Assembly: GCF_003248605.1 (NCBI RefSeq)
Contig: NZ_QFPF01000108.1
Location: forward strand, 1 to 8,445
DNA: 8,445 nucleotides
Source of the DNA: Microbacterium sp.
Lineage (GTDB): Bacteria > Actinomycetota > Actinomycetes > Actinomycetales > Microbacteriaceae
Direction: 5' to 3'
Each line of letters starts with the position of its first letter. The stretch's first letter is position 1. This document shows positions 1 to 6,254 of this stretch, piece after piece. A program made the translations under genes and the position numbers. Below the pieces are notes generated by a model. That model had not been told where the DNA came from and ran no database searches. It worked only from the letters and a program-made list of their open reading frames with translations.

Positions 1-2
1 TC

Positions 3-1517
3 GTCGCCGTCACCGCGTGCGCCACCGGCATCGCCCACACCTTCATGGCCGCGGACGCGCTGACCGCCGCGGGCAAGAAGAGCGGGGTGGACCTCGTGGT
101 CGAGCCCCAGGGTTCGAGCGGATACCAGGCGCTGCCCGCCGACGTCATCGCCGCGGCCGACGCCGTGATCTTCGCGGTCGACGTCGACGTACGGGAGCCG
201 CAGCGCTTCGCCGGCAAGCCGGTCGTGCGCACGAGCGTCAAGCGGGGCATCGACTCGCCCGACAAGTTGATCGCCGAGGCCGTCGCGGCCGCGAAGGATC
301 CGAAGGCCGAGCGCGTCTCCGGCACGGCGCAGGCCGCCACGAGCGCCGCCGCGACCGAATCGGTGGGCGCGCGCATCAAGCGCTGGCTGCTCACGGGCGT
401 GTCGTACATGATCCCGTTCGTCGCCGGCGGCGGACTGCTGATCGCGCTCGGCTTCCTGCTCGGCGGCTACGAGGTCACCGCGAACGCGGCGACCGTGATC
501 ATCCAGAATTCGCTGTGGGACCTGCCCACCGAGGACATCACCTCGCCGCTCGGGCCGCTGGGGCAGTATCTGGGCTCTGTCGCCTTCATGATCGGCGCCA
601 CATCGATGGGGTTCCTCGTGCCGGTGCTCGCGGGCTTCATCGCCTTCGCGATCGCCGACCGGCCGGGTATCGCACCGGGTTTCGTCGCGGGTGCGGTGGC
701 CGTGCTCATGAACGCGGGCTTCATCGGCGGCCTCATCGGCGGTGTGCTCGCCGGCTTCATCGCCTGGTGGCTGGGGCGCCTGCCCGCCCCGCGCTGGCTG
801 CGCGGCCTGATGCCGGTCGTCATCATCCCGCTGATCGGATCGATCGTCGCGTCGGGCCTGATGATCCTCTTCCTCGGCCGTCCGATCGCGCAGCTCATGG
901 TGGGCCTGACCGACTGGCTGAACAGCCTGACGGGCGCGTCGATCATCGGACTGGGCGTGATCCTCGGCCTCATGATGTGCATCGACCTCGGCGGACCGGT
1001 CAACAAGGTGGCCTACACCTTCGCCACGACGGGTCTGGCCGCCGCCTCGACGAGCGACATCTACGGCACGCCCTTCCTCATCATGGCCGCGGTCATGGCC
1101 GCCGGCATGGTGCCCCCGTTGGCGATGGCACTCGCGTCCACCGTCATGGCGCGCGGCCTGTTCAACCCCGTCGAGCGTGAGAACGGCAAGGCCGCATGGC
1201 TGCTGGGCGCCGCGTTCATCTCGGAGGGCGCGATCCCGTTCGCGGCGGTCGACCCGCTGCGCGTCATCCCCGCCTCGATGGTGGGCGGTGCCGTCACCGG
1301 CGCGCTCAGCATGGCCTTCGGCGTCTCGTCCCTGGCCCCGCACGGCGGCATCTTCGTGTTCTTCGCGATCAATCCGTTCTGGGGCTTCGTCGTCTCGATC
1401 GTCGCGGGCGTCGTCGTCTCGGCCCTCGTGGTCGTCGCCCTCAAGAAGTGGGTGCACAAGAAGGGCGCGGCCGAAGAGGCGTCGCTGACACCGGCCGGCG
1501 TGCCCGTCGCCGCCTGA
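3..1517 (+). CDS. PTS fructose-type permease EIIBC, 5'-truncated by the window
   Basis: This membrane permease takes up a sugar, most likely fructose, and phosphorylates it using phosphate passed from EIIA to the EIIB cysteine. The frame is open from the window edge, so the gene starts upstream and the ATG at 45 is internal. The visible part (504 residues) opens with VAVTACATGIAHTFM, the fructose-EIIB active-site loop, whose phosphorylated Cys is encoded at 18-20. The rest of EIIB runs to about residue 95. An Ala-rich linker follows to about residue 120, then an EIIC domain with many hydrophobic helices and family motifs: GVSYMIPFVAGGGLL, GGPVNKVAYTF and SEGAIPFAAVDPLRVIPAS. The protein ends shortly after a cationic tail (KKWVHKKGA), so there is no C-terminal EIIA. 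Whether an EIIA is fused at the missing N-terminus cannot be seen. Substrate specificity (fructose versus mannitol-like sugars) is inferred from the motifs. Confidence 0.93.
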   Translation, partial: VAVTACATGIAHTFMAADALTAAGKKSGVDLVVEPQGSSGYQALPADVIAAADAVIFAVDVDVREPQRFAGKPVVRTSVKRGIDSPDKLIAEAVAAAKDPKAERVSGTAQAATSAAATESVGARIKRWLLTGVSYMIPFVAGGGLLIALGFLLGGYEVTANAATVIIQNSLWDLPTEDITSPLGPLGQYLGSVAFMIGATSMGFLVPVLAGFIAFAIADRPGIAPGFVAGAVAVLMNAGFIGGLIGGVLAGFIAWWLGRLPAPRWLRGLMPVVIIPLIGSIVASGLMILFLGRPIAQLMVGLTDWLNSLTGASIIGLGVILGLMMCIDLGGPVNKVAYTFATTGLAAASTSDIYGTPFLIMAAVMAAGMVPPLAMALASTVMARGLFNPVERENGKAAWLLGAAFISEGAIPFAAVDPLRVIPASMVGGAVTGALSMAFGVSSLAPHGGIFVFFAINPFWGFVVSIVAGVVVSALVVVALKKWVHKKGAAEEASLTPAGVPVAA

Positions 1518-1529
1518 GCGACAACGACG

Positions 1530-1574
1530 AAGAGTGGATGCTGCGGACCCGTGCGGGCTGCGGCATCCACTCTT
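1530..1574. terminator. stem-loop between convergent genes, probable bidirectional terminator
   Basis: A perfect 12-bp inverted repeat, AAGAGTGGATGC (1530-1541) and GCATCCACTCTT (1563-1574), encloses a 21-nt loop. It lies 12 nt after the PTS stop and 20 nt past the stop of the convergent hydrolase gene. Position and symmetry fit a terminator serving both genes. There is no real U-tract on either strand, so termination efficiency is uncertain. Confidence 0.6.
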
Positions 1575-1594
1575 GTGCGTGTGCGGTGCGCGGC

Positions 1595-2233
1595 TCAGAT
1601 GTCGAGCGTGTCCATCGGGTCGAGCGGGATGAACTCGCCGCCGCCCTGCGCCGTGGCCCACTGCAGGCGCGCGCGGTGCATGTCGCGGCCGATGACGGAC
1701 ACCGTCATATCGTGCGTGCCGAAGGCGCGGCGGGGCGCGACGGCGAGGACGAAGTCCATCGCGTCGCCGATCTTGAGCCAGGGGGCCCCGAGGGGTGCGG
1801 CCAGGACGTTGACCTCGACGCCCTCGGGGACGGTGTAGGAGTCCCCCGGGTAGTAGAGGGTGTCGTTGACGAGCACGCCGACGTTCTGCACCTGCGGCAG
1901 GGACTCGTGGATGATCGCGTGCTCGCCGCCGAAGAAGCGCAGCGTGAAGGGCCCGATCTCGACCGTGTCGCCCGACTCGACGACGGTGACGCCGTGGTCC
2001 GACGCCGCCCCGGCCACCCCCGCGGGACCGTAGATGGGCACATCGGGCGAGGCGCGTCGGATGCGATCGAGCTGCTCGGGTGTCCAGTGATCGGGGTGCT
2101 CGTGAGTGAGGACGACGGCCACGACGTGCGACATCTCGGGGAACGGGGTGCTGAAGGCGCCCGGGTCGATGATGAGCCCTTTGCCTTCGTGCTCGAGGAG
2201 GAGGGCGGCGTGTTCGTGCTTGGTCAGGCGCAT
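1595..2233 (-). CDS. metallo-beta-lactamase-fold hydrolase (UlaG/Lactamase_B_2-like)
   Basis: A 212-residue soluble protein of the metallo-beta-lactamase superfamily, expected to bind one or two metal ions and hydrolyse an ester or phosphodiester-type substrate; the real substrate is unknown. The metal-ligand motif HxHxDH is seen as THEHPDHW (His44, His46, Asp48, His49). Further likely ligands follow in order: GGEHA (His105), YYPGDS (Asp131) and GTHD (His174). There is no signal peptide or membrane segment. The ATG at 2233 is chosen because homologous sequence starts at MRLTKHEHAALLLEHEGKGLIIDPG. The frame stays open upstream, but that extension would be antisense to the tRNA gene and gives nonsense protein. 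No clear Shine-Dalgarno precedes the ATG. The gene is monocistronic, convergent with the PTS gene and divergent from the tRNA. The superfamily call is firm; no specific function is claimed. Confidence 0.88.
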   Translation of the reverse strand: MRLTKHEHAALLLEHEGKGLIIDPGAFSTPFPEMSHVVAVVLTHEHPDHWTPEQLDRIRRASPDVPIYGPAGVAGAASDHGVTVVESGDTVEIGPFTLRFFGGEHAIIHESLPQVQNVGVLVNDTLYYPGDSYTVPEGVEVNVLAAPLGAPWLKIGDAMDFVLAVAPRRAFGTHDMTVSVIGRDMHRARLQWATAQGGGEFIPLDPMDTLDI

Positions 2234-2294
2234 GAATGAAGTCAATCGCCCGGACAGGGCGTCGGCAAGCCGACCGCCGCGGACCGGCGCCGAT

Positions 2295-2324
2295 TTGTCG
2301 AGTGCTCCGAGGTCATGGCATACT
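2295..2324 (+). promoter_or_regulatory. promoter for tRNA-Glu
   Basis: A sigma70-like pair of hexamers, TTGTCG (2295-2300) and CATACT (2319-2324), is separated by 18 nt. The -10 ends 17 nt before the mature tRNA 5' end, leaving a short leader for RNase P to remove. Assigned by motif and position only. Confidence 0.55.
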
Positions 2325-2341
2325 TGAACGGTTGTCGACGC

Positions 2342-2414
2342 GGCCCCATCGTATAGCGGCCTAGTACGCCGCCCTCTCACGGCGGTAACGCGGGTTCGAA
2401 TCCCGCTGGGGTCA
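2342..2414 (+). tRNA. tRNA-Glu (anticodon CUC)
   Basis: A 73-nt cloverleaf can be drawn by hand. The acceptor stem GGCCCCA (2342-2348) pairs with TGGGGTC (2407-2413) with one G-U pair, and the discriminator is A2414. The anticodon stem CCGCC/GGCGG (2369-2373 and 2381-2385) is perfect, with loop CTCTCAC and anticodon CTC at 2376-2378, reading GAG. The T arm is GCGGG-TTCGAAT-CCCGC. No CCA is encoded (CAA follows), so it is added after transcription. GAG is the dominant Glu codon in the neighbouring genes, which fits a CUC anticodon. Confidence 0.96.
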
Positions 2415-2423
2415 CAACACATG

Positions 2424-2451
2424 AAAAGCCCATCCTTTCGGATGGGCTTTT
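2424..2451 (+). terminator. intrinsic terminator of tRNA-Glu
   Basis: A perfect 12-bp stem, AAAAGCCCATCC and GGATGGGCTTTT, with a TTTC tetraloop begins 9 nt after the tRNA. The 3' side ends in TTTT and the 5' side in AAAA, so it could act on both strands. It is the cleanest rho-independent terminator in the window. Confidence 0.92.
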
Positions 2452-2512
2452 CGCATTCCGCGGGCGTGCGCCCCGCCCGGCGCCGGTCCCGCTATCCGGG
2501 TCGCAGGCGACG

Positions 2513-2579
2513 CGAACCCACATTTTTGCAGCGAGCCACCACGCGACGAATGGTGGCTCGCTGCAAAAATGTGGGTTCG
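2513..2579. repeat. perfect 29-bp inverted repeat with 9-nt loop
   Basis: The arm at 2513-2541 (beginning CGAACCCACATTTTTGCAG) is exactly reverse-complementary to the arm at 2551-2579; the loop is 2542-2550 (CGCGACGAA). The symmetry breaks at the next base pair on the outside (G2512 against G2580). Each arm carries a run of five T or A in its middle, unlike a normal terminator, where the T-run follows the stem. It lies about 60 nt past the tRNA terminator and about 55 nt before the operator of the next operon, so neither gene obviously needs it. It may be a REP/MITE-like palindromic element or a hairpin RNA; the sequence alone does not decide. Confidence 0.9.
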
Positions 2580-2635
2580 GTGAATCAGGCGCGGCCGAAC
2601 GAAGCGCAAGCCTGGGAATTCCCCGCGAGCGACCC

Positions 2636-2663
2636 TCAACGACATATCGGTGAGTATCGTTGA
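2636..2663 (+). promoter_or_regulatory. operator-like palindrome upstream of the PadR gene
   Basis: Arms TCAACGA (2636-2642) and TCGTTGA (2657-2663) are perfect inverted repeats separated by 14 nt, centred about 42 nt before the regulator start. PadR proteins are dimeric winged-helix repressors that commonly bind a palindrome in their own promoter, so autoregulation is the likely use. A -10-like element could overlap (CATATC or GTATCG), but no convincing -35 was found. Inference from symmetry and position. Confidence 0.45.
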
Positions 2664-2691
2664 CGTCATCTCGACCGATGAGGAGATCATC

Positions 2692-3270
2692 ATGAACGGA
2701 TCGTTCGACGCATTCAACGGGTTCGGCTTCGGCCAAGGCGGCGGAAAGCCCGGCGCCGGAATCTGGGAGGCGATGGAACAGCTGCGCGACGAGTTCGAGC
2801 GCCGAGTCGGCCCCAAGGTCGGCGTCCGCATGGGCCGCGGTGACGTGCGTGCGGCCGTGCTCGCCCTGCTCGCCGAGTCGCCGATGCACGGCTACCAGAT
2901 CATCCACGAGATCGAGGAGCGCAGCGGCGGATCGTGGAAGCCGAGCCCCGGTTCCGTGTACCCGACGCTGCAGCTGCTCGCCGACGAGGGTCTCATCACG
3001 GCCGAAGAGGCGAACGGGCGCAAGACCTACGCGCTCACCGAGGCGGGCCAGGCCGAAGTCGATGCATCGGCCGACAAGCCTGCGCCGTGGCAGAGCGGCG
3101 CGCGCCCCGACACCGCCGGCCGGATGGCCGCGCTGCCCAAGGCTGGTGTCGAGCTCGCGCAGGCCGCCGCCCAGGTCGCCCGCACGGGCACGCCGGAGCA
3201 GGTGCAGGAGGCCGTCGCCGTGCTCGATGAGGCGCGCCGCCGGCTGTACTCGATCCTCGCCCAAGACTGA
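2692..3270 (+). CDS. PadR-family transcriptional regulator
   Basis: A 192-residue DNA-binding regulator. Residues 1-48 are a glycine-rich leader (NGFGFGQGGGKPGAG) plus a short helix. Residues 50-125 form the PadR winged helix, with the family signature GDVRAAVLALLAESPMHGYQ, then KPSPGSVYPTLQLLADEGLI and the wing GRKTYALTEAG. Residues about 150-190 are a helical C-terminal segment that probably serves in dimerisation. The ATG at 2692 has a strong Shine-Dalgarno, AGGAG at 2681-2685 with 6 nt spacing; an upstream in-frame GTG at 2650 lies inside the operator region and is less likely. The gene is 37 nt upstream of the UbiB-like kinase gene and co-oriented, so the two are probably co-transcribed. 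It most likely represses this operon in response to an unknown ligand or stress. Confidence 0.92.
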   Translation: MNGSFDAFNGFGFGQGGGKPGAGIWEAMEQLRDEFERRVGPKVGVRMGRGDVRAAVLALLAESPMHGYQIIHEIEERSGGSWKPSPGSVYPTLQLLADEGLITAEEANGRKTYALTEAGQAEVDASADKPAPWQSGARPDTAGRMAALPKAGVELAQAAAQVARTGTPEQVQEAVAVLDEARRRLYSILAQD

Positions 3271-3307
3271 CCCGGTGCCCCCGGCACGTCGGCGTCGCGG
3301 AGACAGG

Positions 3308-5002
3308 ATGCCCGACGCCCGCAACACGCGCGCCCGCTACCGTCGTATCCTGCGCTTCGCCGCCCGCTACCTGGTGCAGACGTGGTGGTTCGAGATCGTC
3401 CTGCCTCGGTTCGGGCTCGCGAGGGTCGCCGAGCGCACGCGCAGCCGCCGCATGCGGCGGTTCGCACGCCGGTTCCACGTTCTCGCCGTCGACCTCGGTG
3501 GCCTGATGATCAAGGTCGGGCAGTTCATGTCCTCGCGCCTGGATGTCCTTCCGCCCGAGATCACGAAAGAGCTCGAGGGCCTGCAGGACGAGGTGCCGCC
3601 GGTGCCGTTCGCGGCCATCAAGGCCGCCGCGGAGTCCGAGTTGGGGGTGCCGCTCGAGCGCGCGTACGCGTGGTTCGATCAGACGCCCGTGGCGGCGGCA
3701 TCCCTCGGCCAGGCGCACCGCGCGCGCCTGATCGAGGCGGACGCGACGCAGACCGGGTTGGATGCCGTCGTCGTCAAGGTGCAGCGTCCCGGTATCCAGC
3801 AGATCGTGGACGTCGACCTCGCGGCTCTGCGCCGCGTCGGCGGATGGCTCAGCCGCATCCGGCTCGTGTACACGCGAGTGGATGCTCCGGGGCTCGTGGA
3901 AGAGTTCGCGGCGACGAGCCTCGAGGAGATCGACTACCTGCACGAGGCCGGCAACGCCGAGCGGTTCGGCCGCGACTTCGCCGATGATCCCCGGGTCGCG
4001 GTTCCCGAGGTCGTCTGGGAACGCACGACCCGCCGCGTGCTCACGCTGCAGGACGTCACCGCGATCAAGGTGACCGATCACGAGGGGCTCCGCGCCGCCG
4101 GCATCGACCCGGACGACGTCGCACGCGCCTTCGCCGCCGTCATGTTCGACCAGCTGTTCGATCACGGCTTCTTCCACGCCGATCCCCATCCCGGCAACGT
4201 CTTCGTGACGCTGCTGCCCGGGGAGAGTGAGGGGGGCGGCCCGGCGTGGCGGTTCACCTTCATCGATTTCGGAATGATGGGCGAGGTGCCGGGCGGCATC
4301 CGTCGCGGCCTTCGCCAGGCGCTCATCGCCGTCGCGACCCGGGACGGGCGCGGGCTGGTCGACGCGATCCGCGAGGTGGGGGTGCTGCTGCCCTCGGCCG
4401 ACACGGCGGAGCTCGAGCGCGCGATGACCCAGTTGTTCGCACGGTTCGGTGGCATGGGATTCGCCGAACTCGCCCAGGTCGACCCGCGAGAGTTCCGCGA
4501 CTTCGCCATCCAGTTCGGCGATGTCGTGCGTTCGCTCCCGTTCCAGCTGCCCGAGAACTTCCTGCTCATCATCCGCGCCTCGTCACTGACCTCGGGGGTG
4601 TGCAGCGCGTTGAACCCCGCATTCAATCTGTGGGATTCGGTCGAGCCCTACGCGGCGGGGCTCATGCGCGACGAGCGCGGCACCATCGCTCAGGCATTCG
4701 GCAAGGAGGCCGTCGAGATCCTCGGTGTCGCCGCGCGTCTTCCGCGGCGGCTCGACGACCTCGTCACCCGGTTCGACGACGGACGGGTCGCGGTCGACAC
4801 TCCGCGGCTTGATCGGCGTATCGCGCGGCTGGAGGCGGTGACACGCCGTGTCGTGTCGGCCGTGCTCTTCGCGGGCCTCTTCATCGGGGGCGCCGTGCTG
4901 CACGCGCAGGCGCCGGTGCTCGGCGTGGTGCTGATCGCCGTCTCGGCGGTTCCGCTGCTGCACGCCGCGTTCGGCGGCCTCGCGGGCCGCGGCCGCGGCT
5001 GA
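3308..5002 (+). CDS. UbiB/AarF/ABC1 atypical kinase family protein
   Basis: A 564-residue membrane-anchored protein-kinase-like ATPase. UbiB members in other bacteria support isoprenoid-quinone biosynthesis; the role in actinobacteria, which normally use menaquinone, is not settled. All family hallmarks are present: the KxGQ motif (K69-Q72, in LMIKVGQFMSSR), the Ala-rich loop AAASLGQAH (129-137) that replaces the glycine-rich loop, the ATP-binding Lys157 in VVVKVQRPG, the ExD motif in EEIDYLHEAGN (E207, D209), the catalytic loop HADPHPGN (290-297) and the DFG triplet in FIDFG (320-322). Two hydrophobic helices close the protein (about 516-535 and 537-555), typical of UbiB membrane anchors. 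The ATG at 3308 follows GGAGA at 3299-3303 and lies 37 nt after the PadR stop. The open frame extends further upstream, but that part overlaps PadR and is an artefact. The protein appears complete and active by motif. Confidence 0.93.
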   Translation: MPDARNTRARYRRILRFAARYLVQTWWFEIVLPRFGLARVAERTRSRRMRRFARRFHVLAVDLGGLMIKVGQFMSSRLDVLPPEITKELEGLQDEVPPVPFAAIKAAAESELGVPLERAYAWFDQTPVAAASLGQAHRARLIEADATQTGLDAVVVKVQRPGIQQIVDVDLAALRRVGGWLSRIRLVYTRVDAPGLVEEFAATSLEEIDYLHEAGNAERFGRDFADDPRVAVPEVVWERTTRRVLTLQDVTAIKVTDHEGLRAAGIDPDDVARAFAAVMFDQLFDHGFFHADPHPGNVFVTLLPGESEGGGPAWRFTFIDFGMMGEVPGGIRRGLRQALIAVATRDGRGLVDAIREVGVLLPSADTAELERAMTQLFARFGGMGFAELAQVDPREFRDFAIQFGDVVRSLPFQLPENFLLIIRASSLTSGVCSALNPAFNLWDSVEPYAAGLMRDERGTIAQAFGKEAVEILGVAARLPRRLDDLVTRFDDGRVAVDTPRLDRRIARLEAVTRRVVSAVLFAGLFIGGAVLHAQAPVLGVVLIAVSAVPLLHAAFGGLAGRGRG

Positions 5003-5060
5003 CGCGAAAGCGCGGGGCGGCAGCATCCATCGTCAGGATGCCGCCGCCCCGCGCTTCGCG
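5003..5060. terminator. long GC-rich bidirectional terminator hairpin
   Basis: An imperfect stem of about 25 bp joins 5003-5028 and 5036-5060, with a 7-nt loop (ATCGTCA), one A-C mismatch and one bulged A. It begins right after the UbiB-like stop codon and ends 5 nt from the stop of the convergent secreted protein. Outer CGCGAAA/TTCGCG replaces a true U-tract. Position between convergent genes and very high stability support termination in both directions. Confidence 0.78.
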
Positions 5061-5065
5061 AGGTG

Positions 5066-6037
5066 TCAGTACCAGCCGACCGACTGCGAGTGCGACCAGG
5101 CGCCGCAGGGGCTGCCGTAGCGGCCCGAGATGTACCCGAGGCCCCAGGCGATCTGCGTCGCGGGGTTGGTCTGCCAGTCCGCGCCGGCCGAGGCCATCTT
5201 GCTGCCCGGGAGGGCCTGGGGGATTCCCGTCGCGCCGCTGGAGGCGTTGTAGGCGTTGTAGCGCCAGCCCGATTCCTTGTGCCACAGCGACACCAGGCAC
5301 GAGAACTGGTCATCGCCCCAGCCGTAGCCGCCCAGCATGCCGCGCGCCGTGGCTTGCGCGTCGGCGGGGCTCGTGCCGCCGACCGCCCCGCCCGTGGCGT
5401 AGACGGGGGCGGGGGCGGATGCTGTCGATGACGACTTTGCGGCTGCCTCGGCCTCGGCGGCGGCCTGTGCGGCGGCTGCGGCGGCCGCTTCCTCTTCGGC
5501 CTTCTTGGCCAGCGCTGCGTCGAGGCTGCCGCGCAGGCTCGCGACGCGCTCGTCGACGACGGCCACGAGCGCGGTCACGTCGTCGGTGAGGTCGGGAACG
5601 AAGGGGGCGGGCAACACGTCGGCCTTCTCGAGCCGATCGGCGGCGCTCTCGAGGGCTGCCGTGTCGACGCTCGTGTCGGGCTGTCCGATGTCGAGGCCGG
5701 CGCCGGAGATGTCGGCCTGAACGCTCGCCGCCGCCGCGACCGAGGCCTCGGCGGCGGCGAGGGCCTCGCGAGCGCCGGTCGAGATCTCATCCGTGCCGCC
5801 GTCGGTCACGACGGCCGTGGGCTGTGCGGGCACGACGAAAGAGGCCAGGGCGACGCTCGACGTCGTCGCGGAGGCATCCGCCTGCGAGGCGGGGGTCGCG
5901 GTCAGACCCACCGCGGCGACAAGGCCCAGCGCCACCGCCGACGTGAGGATGGCGGGGCGGCGGGCGAGGCGCCGACGGCGCCGCTCGTCGAGGCGTCGTG
6001 AGCGGCGGTCGGGGGACGAAGACGTGAAAGAGCGCAT
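5066..6037 (-). CDS. secreted lytic transglycosylase-like cell-wall protein
   Basis: A 323-residue exported protein, probably a peptidoglycan-cleaving enzyme. Residues 1-27 are strongly basic (RRSRRLDERRRRRLARR), 28-48 are a hydrophobic signal helix, and the likely cleavage is near ATPASQADA (about 49-56). Residues 60-170 are low-complexity and Ala-rich. An Ala/Glu-rich probable coiled coil spans about 171-201 (AEEEAAAAAAAQAAAEAEAAA), followed by a Ser/Ala/Pro linker. The C-terminal domain (about 225-323) matches the actinobacterial transglycosylase-like type: CLVSLWHKESGWRYNAYN with probable catalytic Glu255, then SSGATGIPQALPGSKMAS, NPATQIAWGLGYISGRYG and the terminal SVGWY. Cys247 and Cys311 could form a disulfide. 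The ATG at 6037 has no strong Shine-Dalgarno. The gene is convergent with the kinase gene and divergent from the Nudix gene. Hydrolytic activity is inferred from the domain, not proven. Confidence 0.88.
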   Translation of the reverse strand: MRSFTSSSPDRRSRRLDERRRRRLARRPAILTSAVALGLVAAVGLTATPASQADASATTSSVALASFVVPAQPTAVVTDGGTDEISTGAREALAAAEASVAAAASVQADISGAGLDIGQPDTSVDTAALESAADRLEKADVLPAPFVPDLTDDVTALVAVVDERVASLRGSLDAALAKKAEEEAAAAAAAQAAAEAEAAAKSSSTASAPAPVYATGGAVGGTSPADAQATARGMLGGYGWGDDQFSCLVSLWHKESGWRYNAYNASSGATGIPQALPGSKMASAGADWQTNPATQIAWGLGYISGRYGSPCGAWSHSQSVGWY

Positions 6038-6065
6038 GCGTAACCGGGTTCCGTATCGAGGTTCT

Positions 6066-6134
6066 GCGCCTTCGGGTGGCGCGGGGTGTCCGCGCAGGCG
6101 AACACAAAGCGCCGAGTCTTGCAGGTCTCACCTG
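6066..6134 (-). promoter_or_regulatory. hairpin-rich 5' leader of the secreted lytic protein
   Basis: Three successive hairpins are seen on the minus strand upstream of the start at 6037: 6122-6134 (CAGGT/ACCTG, 3-nt loop), 6086-6105 (8 bp with one G-U, 4-nt loop) and 6066-6082 (GCGCC/GGCGC around the loop ACCCGAA). The downstream strand also reads AGAACCTCG. Genes for cell-wall lytic enzymes in actinobacteria are known targets of the c-di-AMP (ydaO/yuaA) riboswitch, whose 3' block contains ACCCGAA and AACCTCG. The match here is partial, and here ACCCGAA sits in a hairpin loop, so a riboswitch is only a possibility. Confidence 0.3.
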
Positions 6135-6239
6135 AGTGCTTCCGGTGTGTTCCCTGGACGTGACGTGCGATCGAACGCTGGGGAAAGCCCTGATCCTGAC
6201 CCCGCGGGCATCCGGGGCGGCCCTGTTCGGAGACGGGCG

Positions 6240-6254
6240 TACGCTGAACCCGTG
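6240..6254 (+). promoter_or_regulatory. -10 element placing transcription start at a leaderless GTG
   Basis: TACGCT (6240-6245) fits the TAnnnT -10 pattern, and exactly 6 nt (GAACCC) separate it from the GTG at 6252. This is the spacing at which transcription would start on the start codon itself. No good -35 is visible, which is common for actinobacterial promoters of this kind. It decides the start of the Nudix gene. Confidence 0.5.

Noticed and set aside
1196..2239. Long plus-strand frame spanning the end of the PTS gene and the hydrolase
   Set aside because: It is out of frame with the PTS gene, reads through the intergenic hairpin and is the antisense of the hydrolase; composition is typical of a high-GC shadow frame.
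2234..2422. N-terminal extension of the hydrolase frame on the minus strand (CCDPSGIRTRVTAVRGR...)
   Set aside because: It is the antisense translation of the tRNA-Glu gene, a well-known annotation artefact; the real protein starts at 2233.
2342..2580. tRNA-Glu as an integration site (att) for a genomic island
   Set aside because: No second copy of the tRNA 3' end and no integrase are visible; the inverted repeat shares only GGGTTCG with the T arm.
2421..2663. 80-residue plus-strand open frame after the tRNA
   Set aside because: It runs through the tRNA terminator and both arms of the inverted repeat, is Arg-rich and has no ribosome-binding site.
2377..3327. Long minus-strand open frame across the tRNA, inverted repeat and PadR gene
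   Set aside because: Its end (VTPAGFEPALPP) is another tRNA-derived artefact, and the rest is the complement of the clear PadR coding frame.
3035..4189. Long minus-strand frame opposite the PadR and kinase genes
   Set aside because: It is antisense to two genes with unmistakable domain motifs; long antisense frames are expected at this GC content.
5793..6251. Upstream extension of the Nudix frame
   Set aside because: It overlaps the divergent secreted-protein gene and its leader, and the family-like sequence only begins near residue 12 of the chosen start.
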